Assembly (NCBI GenBank): GCA_903858115.1
Contig: CAIOHR010000025.1
Coordinates: forward strand, 1 to 57,275
Origin: an uncultured Pirellula sp.
Lineage (GTDB): Bacteria; Planctomycetota; Planctomycetia; Pirellulales; Pirellulaceae
Direction: 5' to 3'
Length of the DNA: 57,275 nt
Within the stretch, counting starts at the first letter, position 1. Every line of letters begins with the position of its first letter. Of this stretch, positions 52,221 through 57,275 are shown in pieces. The translations under genes were made by a program, and so were the position numbers. The notes beneath the pieces were generated by a model. It made no database searches and had not been told where the DNA came from. It saw only the letters and a program-made list of their open reading frames with translations.

Positions 52221-54397
52221 ACTCACCCTCGCCTACCGTCGCCCAGGATCCGTTCGGGGACGCTCCCAGCGAAAAAACGGATGCAATAGGCGCGATGGCT
52301 TTTCCATCCGGGGACGGTGCGAACAGACAGGGCGCATCCGACCTGAATGGGGATGTATTTGAACGCAGCGCTGTGGTGAAGTCGCTATTGGCGCGGCCAC
52401 CCAAAAGTCATGCCGATCTAGCAAGAGCGGTTCAATTGATGGCCCGCGTCAAACGATGGGAAGAAGTGAGTCGTTGGCTGAAGGCAATCGATAAGCTTGG
52501 GATCGATGAGAGATCGGCAGCGACGATGGTCGATCAGGTCGGTGGCAAGACCTTCCAGGCTTTGTTAGGAGCGATGGCTCAGCTCGAAGAATCCGACAAA
52601 GCAGTAGCCAAAAAGATTCTTGATTTGGCGAATCAACATCGTATCAATCCGGAGTCTCTTCGAAAACATCTTGCGAATATGCGAAGTCCGGATCAGGCTA
52701 TTCGCATTGCTGGATTCCGAGGGATCCAATCCGCAGGCTATCCCGGAATCGCAGCGATGTTGAACGAACTGATGTCTGCGAATGCCATGCAGCCATCACC
52801 CATCATGTGCGAAGCGTTGGGCAAACTGCATCAGCCGGCAAAGGACGCATGGAAAGTCGCAATGCGATCGCCGCACAAAGATGCACGACTCAATTTGTTG
52901 AAACTCGCGGTCGGCTCGAAAGACCCAAAGTACAATGTAGATCTGCATGCGATCTTTTCGTCCGAGCACGAGGATGATGATTGGACCTCCCTGAAAAACG
53001 CTTGGGTCCAGGCTACAGGGAGTGCAATTGCATCCAGCGCAGCATTTGAGCTGTGCAATGCAAAGCTCGAAACGGCACTCGCTGAATATCGCAAAGTGCG
53101 ATGGGAAGATGATGCGAATACCGGAATTCGTTGGATTTTGTCTGAGGATGGTCGATCGCTAAGCACGATGGAATGTCGAAATGCCGAACAGCGATGGGAG
53201 TCCGTGGTTGCAGCAGCCGACAATGTGATCTTCAGCAGTCAACCCACAAAGCGAGATTCAGCCGTTGCCATGGCGGTAAAACTGCAGCACCATGCCGTCC
53301 ATGGCATCAACGAACAGTATCCTGGCTCCCTCGAAACATTACTCGATCGCTTTGAATACGCGTGTTTGGTTTGGGACGCGGCCTTGACCTATGATCTGTC
53401 GTATGCCCAATCGGTTGTCATCCAGCGGCTTGGTCGATTCATTGAACCGATGCCACTGCCCGTACAAGATCGTTTGGTCGCTGCCTTGAACTCTGGGTAC
53501 GCACCCGTCCGATACGCCGCTGCTGCTGGCTTGATGCAATACATTCAACTGGAGGAATCGAACGGCAATCCTCAGGTCAGCTTTCGTGGAAGAAGCCGCT
53601 TGGACCAGGTCGTGGAAGAAATGACCAAACTAAGTCTTCGTCCACGAGTTCTGCTTGTGGGTGGAAGCAGTTCTTTGCGATCCCATATGCGAACCCTCTT
53701 GGAAGAAAACTCTTTTGAAGTCGAAGAGCATGCGAGCGCAGCTTCGGTGATCCCGGCTTGCAAGAAAGGAACGACGATCGATTCCATCTACCTCGTCGCC
53801 CAAGTACTCGAAATGGACTTAGCGCAACTCGCTCAACGTATTCGAGCCACACCCTCTGGAGCGACTGCTCCAATCTCCGTTCTTGCTGATTCCTTAAGCA
53901 ACCGTGAACTGGAGCTTATGCAAAAGGATCCTAGGACTGTGTTGGGTAGCATTCCGCCCGAAGGAGAGGGCTTGGTGGAGATTCTTCGCCAAGTCAGGCT
54001 GATACAGCAATCACCAACGCTCGAAGAAACCGATCAAATTGTCTGGAAAGATTTGGCAATTCAGTTTCGAAATCAAGCTGCGCAACGATTGATTGCCACA
54101 CGTCGTCCGTCACCATTGCCGCCGCTCGCAAATACTCCTCTTCTTCAAAAAGATCTGATCCTACGTGCTCTCAATAAGGAACTCTCATTGCCCGAACGGG
54201 AGCAGGCTAGCCAGATTTTTGTGCAGTCTGTCCGTCAATTTGGGCTGTTAATGTCTTCCGAGAGTGCGGATGCCCAGTACGATGTGTATAACGACCGAGG
54301 ACCGAACGAGCCAGAAACGCGAGTTCTCCTGGGCCGGATTTTGGACGCGATCGAAGCCAGTCGAGGCAAAAAGGATTGGACGAGCGTCTCTCCCTAG
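52169..54397 (+). CDS. exported HEAT-like protein with pseudo-receiver domain
   Basis: 742 residues from the ATG at 52169. Signal peptide MRLLWISSIVALFFGAINSP. Residues about 60-480 are helical and HEAT-like (PDQAIRIAGFRGIQSAGYPG, QDRLVAALNSGYAPVRYAAA). Residues about 490-620 resemble a response-regulator receiver: RPRVLLVGGSSSLRSHMRTL, IDSIYLVAQVLEMD and PISVLADSLSNRELELMQ. The acidic pair is replaced by Gly-Gly-Ser, the phosphoacceptor Asp position in YLVAQVLEMD is not acidic, and the conserved Lys is not seen, so it would not be phosphorylated in the usual way. It lies 54 bp upstream of a sigma-54 activator that lacks a receiver. The function is unknown. Confidence 0.82.
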   Translation: MRLLWISSIVALFFGAINSPSPTVAQDPFGDAPSEKTDAIGAMAFPSGDGANRQGASDLNGDVFERSAVVKSLLARPPKSHADLARAVQLMARVKRWEEVSRWLKAIDKLGIDERSAATMVDQVGGKTFQALLGAMAQLEESDKAVAKKILDLANQHRINPESLRKHLANMRSPDQAIRIAGFRGIQSAGYPGIAAMLNELMSANAMQPSPIMCEALGKLHQPAKDAWKVAMRSPHKDARLNLLKLAVGSKDPKYNVDLHAIFSSEHEDDDWTSLKNAWVQATGSAIASSAAFELCNAKLETALAEYRKVRWEDDANTGIRWILSEDGRSLSTMECRNAEQRWESVVAAADNVIFSSQPTKRDSAVAMAVKLQHHAVHGINEQYPGSLETLLDRFEYACLVWDAALTYDLSYAQSVVIQRLGRFIEPMPLPVQDRLVAALNSGYAPVRYAAAAGLMQYIQLEESNGNPQVSFRGRSRLDQVVEEMTKLSLRPRVLLVGGSSSLRSHMRTLLEENSFEVEEHASAASVIPACKKGTTIDSIYLVAQVLEMDLAQLAQRIRATPSGATAPISVLADSLSNRELELMQKDPRTVLGSIPPEGEGLVEILRQVRLIQQSPTLEETDQIVWKDLAIQFRNQAAQRLIATRRPSPLPPLANTPLLQKDLILRALNKELSLPEREQASQIFVQSVRQFGLLMSSESADAQYDVYNDRGPNEPETRVLLGRILDAIEASRGKKDWTSVSP

Positions 54398-54451
54398 CGC
54401 ATGGTGCGATGAACCATGCGTGTTTCGTGGACTTAGGCTACTCGGAACTCC

Positions 54452-55597
54452 ATGGCAGGAATCAGACAGGAGATAAACTCGCAACGAACCCCCGCAGGGG
54501 TTGCGCCATCCCTCGGCGGGCAGGTCTCGTCAAATTCTATCGCCAACGCGAGCGGACTTCCGGGTGTTATCGGCAACGCGGCGGCCATGCAGGACGTCTA
54601 TCGCATCACGCGACGCGTAGCCGCTAGCAATGCATCCGTCCTACTTCTGGGCGAAACAGGCGCCGGCAAAGAAGTGATTGCGAATGCAATCCACCAGCTT
54701 AGCAATCGCAACACAGGCCCTTTTGTCAAAGTGAACTGTGGGGCGTTGAGCGAGAGTCTTTTGGAGAGCGAATTGTTTGGACACGTTCGAGGAGCGTTCA
54801 CTGGTGCTGTAGGAAATCGAGCGGGACGATTCGAGGCAGCCCATTCAGGCACGATCTTCCTTGATGAGATCAACAGCACCTCGATGCATTTGCAAGTGAA
54901 GCTGCTACGAGTCTTACAACAAAAGCAATTTGAACGCGTTGGGGACACGGAAACCGTCTCGGTGGATACACGCGTCATCGCTGCAAGCAACCGCGATCTT
55001 GCAGAAGAAATCAAGCACGAGCGATTTCGCGAGGATCTCTATTGGCGTCTGAACGTTGTGCCTATCGAAATTCCACCACTGCGCAAACGCCGAGAAGATA
55101 TCCCCGCTTTGGTTGGCCATTTCCTCCAAGTCTATAGCGCATTGAATGATCGCTATGTCGTACATATCGAACGGAAAGCCATGCAGTGCCTTCAAGATTA
55201 TCATTGGCCAGGCAATGTCCGTGAGCTTCAAAACTATATCGAACGCTCTGTGGTGATGGCAGACTCGGATGAATTGACTTGTGAATTACTACCTGAAATC
55301 GTCACAGGCAAGTCATCTTCCACTGCGTCTACCAATAATGAACCGACTCCGAAATGGGACTTTGAGTCTCTGTCTCGCGAAGTCGTACAGGAAGGTATTC
55401 GTGTCGCCGATTCCGATTCCAGCAATTTGCATAGCTCTATTGTCGACAGAGTCGAAAAAGAGTTAATCGCTCAAGTGTTAGTGACCTGCAACTACGTACA
55501 GACGAAAGCGGCGACGCGACTCGGCATCAATCGAAACACGTTGCACAAAAAAATGAAGGATTACAATCTCGAGGGCTTAGAGCCCAGCGATGGTTAA
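54452..55597 (+). CDS. sigma-54-dependent transcriptional activator without receiver
   Basis: 381 residues. After about 35 non-conserved residues, the AAA+ sigma-54 interaction domain has [20 protein letters not shown], Walker A GETGAGKE, the sigma-54-contacting loop GAFTGA in [18 protein letters not shown], Walker B GTIFLDEI, the arginine-finger region [20 protein letters not shown] and [18 protein letters not shown]. The C-terminus has a Fis-type helix-turn-helix ([20 protein letters not shown]). The N-terminal receiver, GAF or PAS domain normally controlling activity is absent. The neighbour upstream carries a pseudo-receiver, which suggests control in trans. Its targets cannot be read; no -24/-12 site was found by eye. 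Confidence 0.95.
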   Translation: MAGIRQEINSQRTPAGVAPSLGGQVSSNSIANASGLPGVIGNAAAMQDVYRITRRVAASNASVLLLGETGAGKEVIANAIHQLSNRNTGPFVKVNCGALSESLLESELFGHVRGAFTGAVGNRAGRFEAAHSGTIFLDEINSTSMHLQVKLLRVLQQKQFERVGDTETVSVDTRVIAASNRDLAEEIKHERFREDLYWRLNVVPIEIPPLRKRREDIPALVGHFLQVYSALNDRYVVHIERKAMQCLQDYHWPGNVRELQNYIERSVVMADSDELTCELLPEIVTGKSSSTASTNNEPTPKWDFESLSREVVQEGIRVADSDSSNLHSSIVDRVEKELIAQVLVTCNYVQTKAATRLGINRNTLHKKMKDYNLEGLEPSDG

Positions 55598-55656
55598 CCT
55601 TCGGTTTAGAATTCAGTTCTCTACGAACGACCCCACCTCTCGAAAACGATTACCCA

Positions 55657-56862
55657 ATGATGACCAGCAAATTTAGTACCGTTGAAAAAGCAGTCCTTGC
55701 AATATCGCGAGGTCAGGTCGTCATCGTTTTGGACGACGAAGACCGTGAGAACGAAGGGGACTTTATTTGCGCTGCGCAAGGAGTTACTACCGAGACGATC
55801 AATTTCATGCTTCAGGGGCATGGGCAATTGTGCGCGCCCGTGCTGCCATCCGTCTGCCAACGTCTGGACCTGAGAACGCTCGTAGATCTGAATACATCCC
55901 CTTTGACGACGGCGTTCATGACACCAGTGGATCACGCAGGTTGCAAAACAGGTATCACCGCTGGAGAACGTGCCGAAACGATCCGTCGATTGGCCAATGA
56001 GAATTCCCAACCCGCGGACTTCGTACGACCTGGCCACGTCTATCCCTTGGTCGCCATGGAAGGTGGCGTGCTGCGTCGAGCCGGCCATACAGAAGCAGCC
56101 GTCGATTTAGCGAGAATGGCAGGTCTCACTCCAGCCGGTGTGTTGTGCGAAATCCTGAATAGTGCAGGAGATCGCGCCACGCGGGATGAATTGCTCGAAC
56201 TCGCAGCCAAACATTCGCTGGAAATCATTACCGTCGAACAGATCATCTCGCATCGAAGAATCAGTGAGAAACTGGTATCGCGAACAGCCAAAGCAAAGCT
56301 GCCGACGAAGTATGGGATGTTTGATATCGTGGTCTACGGAGTTCAGTTCGAATCCCAGGAACCCGTCGCATTGGTACTAGGAGATGTGAGCGCGAGCAAA
56401 GCGCCGCTCGTCCGTATGCATAGCAGTTGCTTTACTGGCGATTTGATTGCATCGCTGCGTTGCGACTGCGGCGACCAATTGCACCAAGCGCTCGATGTAA
56501 TCGCCAAAGAGGGATGCGGTGTTCTAGTCTATTTACCACAAGAAGGACGTGGCATTGGGCTTGCTCAAAAAATCAAAGCATACGCTTTGCAGGAAGACGG
56601 CCTCGATACCGTCGAGGCAAATCATAAACTTGGTTTTAAAGCTGACATGCGAGATTATGGGGTGGGCATTCAAATATTAAAGGACCTCGGATTGCACGAT
56701 ATCCGCCTGCTTACCAATAACCCGAAGAAGACCGAAGCCTTTAACTTGCGAGGCTTTGATTTGACAGTAGTAGATCAAGTACCCATCATCTCACAACCAA
56801 ACGCACACAACGCAAGTTATCTTGCAACCAAACGAGATAAAATGGGACACACGCTTCCATAG
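55657..56862 (+). CDS. ribBA: bifunctional 3,4-DHBP synthase/GTP cyclohydrolase II
   Basis: 401 residues; makes 3,4-dihydroxy-2-butanone 4-phosphate from ribulose 5-phosphate and opens GTP, the two entry steps of riboflavin synthesis. The N-terminal RibB domain has VIVLDDEDRENEGDFICAAQ, DHAGCKTGITAGERAETI and RPGHVYPLVA. The C-terminal RibA domain has HSSCFTGDLIASLRCDCGDQ (three zinc-binding Cys), YLPQEGRGIGLAQKIKAYAL and LLTNNPKK. The length is normal. It starts 60 bp after the sigma-54 activator gene on the same strand, perhaps in one transcript. No FMN riboswitch is evident in the short leader. Confidence 0.97.
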   Translation: MMTSKFSTVEKAVLAISRGQVVIVLDDEDRENEGDFICAAQGVTTETINFMLQGHGQLCAPVLPSVCQRLDLRTLVDLNTSPLTTAFMTPVDHAGCKTGITAGERAETIRRLANENSQPADFVRPGHVYPLVAMEGGVLRRAGHTEAAVDLARMAGLTPAGVLCEILNSAGDRATRDELLELAAKHSLEIITVEQIISHRRISEKLVSRTAKAKLPTKYGMFDIVVYGVQFESQEPVALVLGDVSASKAPLVRMHSSCFTGDLIASLRCDCGDQLHQALDVIAKEGCGVLVYLPQEGRGIGLAQKIKAYALQEDGLDTVEANHKLGFKADMRDYGVGIQILKDLGLHDIRLLTNNPKKTEAFNLRGFDLTVVDQVPIISQPNAHNASYLATKRDKMGHTLP

Positions 56863-56895
56863 CAATGTTGGCACTCACCCATAGCAACGTTGGCA
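56857..56895 (+). repeat. 17-bp direct repeat at the ribBA stop
   Basis: CCATAGCAATGTTGGCA (56857-56873, includes the TAG stop) and CCATAGCAACGTTGGCA (56879-56895), 22 bp apart, with one mismatch. Confidence 0.8.
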
Positions 56896-57275
56896 ATCTA
56901 CCAATTCGATAGATGCGTGAATTCTCCTTTTGGACCACGAATACCGCGAATCACACGAACAACTGGGGGACACACCACTTTGTATACTGCGACCTACTTT
57001 GACTTTTGTCGGCTGTGTCGACCGACCGAGAGTCAGTCATTTCTTCGCATACGCTTGTGACGGTTTCGATCAGGGGTTCCGGCCATAAAACGCAGCATTT
57101 CATTGGCTCAGCGTAGAAGCAAGCGCAAAAGGGTAGCATCGCGAGCTGCCGAAGTCGCCATGGCTAACTTACGTTCAGTTCGAAATCGTCCGAACTAGGT
57201 CGCAAGCCGTTTGAGGTAGAATCTCCGATGCGTCTTCAAGCTCCGCATCTCACTGACCGCTTGAGCTTTACCAGC
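56863..57275. other. right-hand end, about 410 bp, no full gene
   Basis: Besides two repeats, the last 81 bases on the minus strand (57275-57195) are an open frame ending MRSLKTHRRFYLKRLAT and TAG, which could be the C-terminus of a gene entering from the right. On the plus strand an ATG at 57228 opens 16 codons to the edge. Neither can be decided from this window. Other frames in the stretch look like shadows. Confidence 0.3.
56935..56960 (-). repeat. dispersed ATTCGTGTGATTCG repeat, copy 2
   Basis: CCACGAATACCGCGAATCAC then ACGAAC; on the minus strand GTTCGTGTGATTCGCGGT followed by ATTCGTGG. It is the partner of the copy at 12751-12778. Confidence 0.6.

Overview
The window looks like chromosome of a planctomycete, most likely a member of the Pirellulaceae (Rhodopirellula-type). 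The indicators are sulfatases, genes pairing DUF1549/DUF1553 with DUF1501, PVC-type cytochrome c domains, DUF1559 pseudopilin-like proteins, PEP-CTERM sorting, a tmRNA tag ending in ALAA, non-ATG starts and weak ribosome binding sites. This placement rests on protein families and not on a phylogeny.

Layout. 1-981: 3' part of a Y1/HUH transposase that enters from the left edge. 1322-11599 (minus): two sulfatases, a DUF1549/DUF1553 protein, a DUF1501 protein and a PSC1/DUF1549/DUF1553 protein, plus a deletion scar at 4352-4553 that keeps the tail of a lost DUF1501 gene. 11912-12735 (plus): a small protein and an AbiEii-like nucleotidyltransferase. 13232-13587: tmRNA. 14058-21509: a REP-associated tyrosine transposase (RAYT) amid REP-like hairpin repeats, a repetitive PEP-CTERM surface protein, a DUF1559 pseudopilin and a PPC-domain protein. 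21501-29106: housekeeping genes (ald, a response regulator with ligA, cinA-Rieske-bioA, tRNA-Cys). 29231-31900 (minus): an operon with a Rad50-like N-terminal half, an Mre11/SbcD-like phosphoesterase and a small coiled-coil protein. 32271-40040: a giant flagellin, a large FliD cap and a convergent methyltransferase of the PKMT type. 40297-45529: a 1249-residue secreted multidomain redox protein and a convergent DUF1501 protein. 45702-50295: epmB, a YbhN-like membrane protein, a secreted protein and a membrane protein. 50617-51845 (minus): an SPFH/band-7 protein and a 58-residue ribbon-helix-helix protein. 52169-56862 (plus): a HEAT-like protein with a pseudo-receiver domain, an orphan sigma-54 activator and ribBA.

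Most distinctive. (1) The three-gene operon at 29231-31900: its ATPase has Walker A, a coiled coil and a zinc-hook CPTC but ends where the second half of Rad50/SbcC should begin, and its TAA overlaps the ATG of a nuclease with all phosphoesterase motifs. (2) The RAYT/REP system: hairpin stems vary in a compensatory way, units repeat every 32 bp, and repeats supply the stop codons of two genes. (3) The pseudo-receiver protein next to a sigma-54 activator that lacks its own receiver. (4) Two sites where a start region of a lost gene survives (4553 and 52113).

All calls come from reading the sequence; no database search was run.
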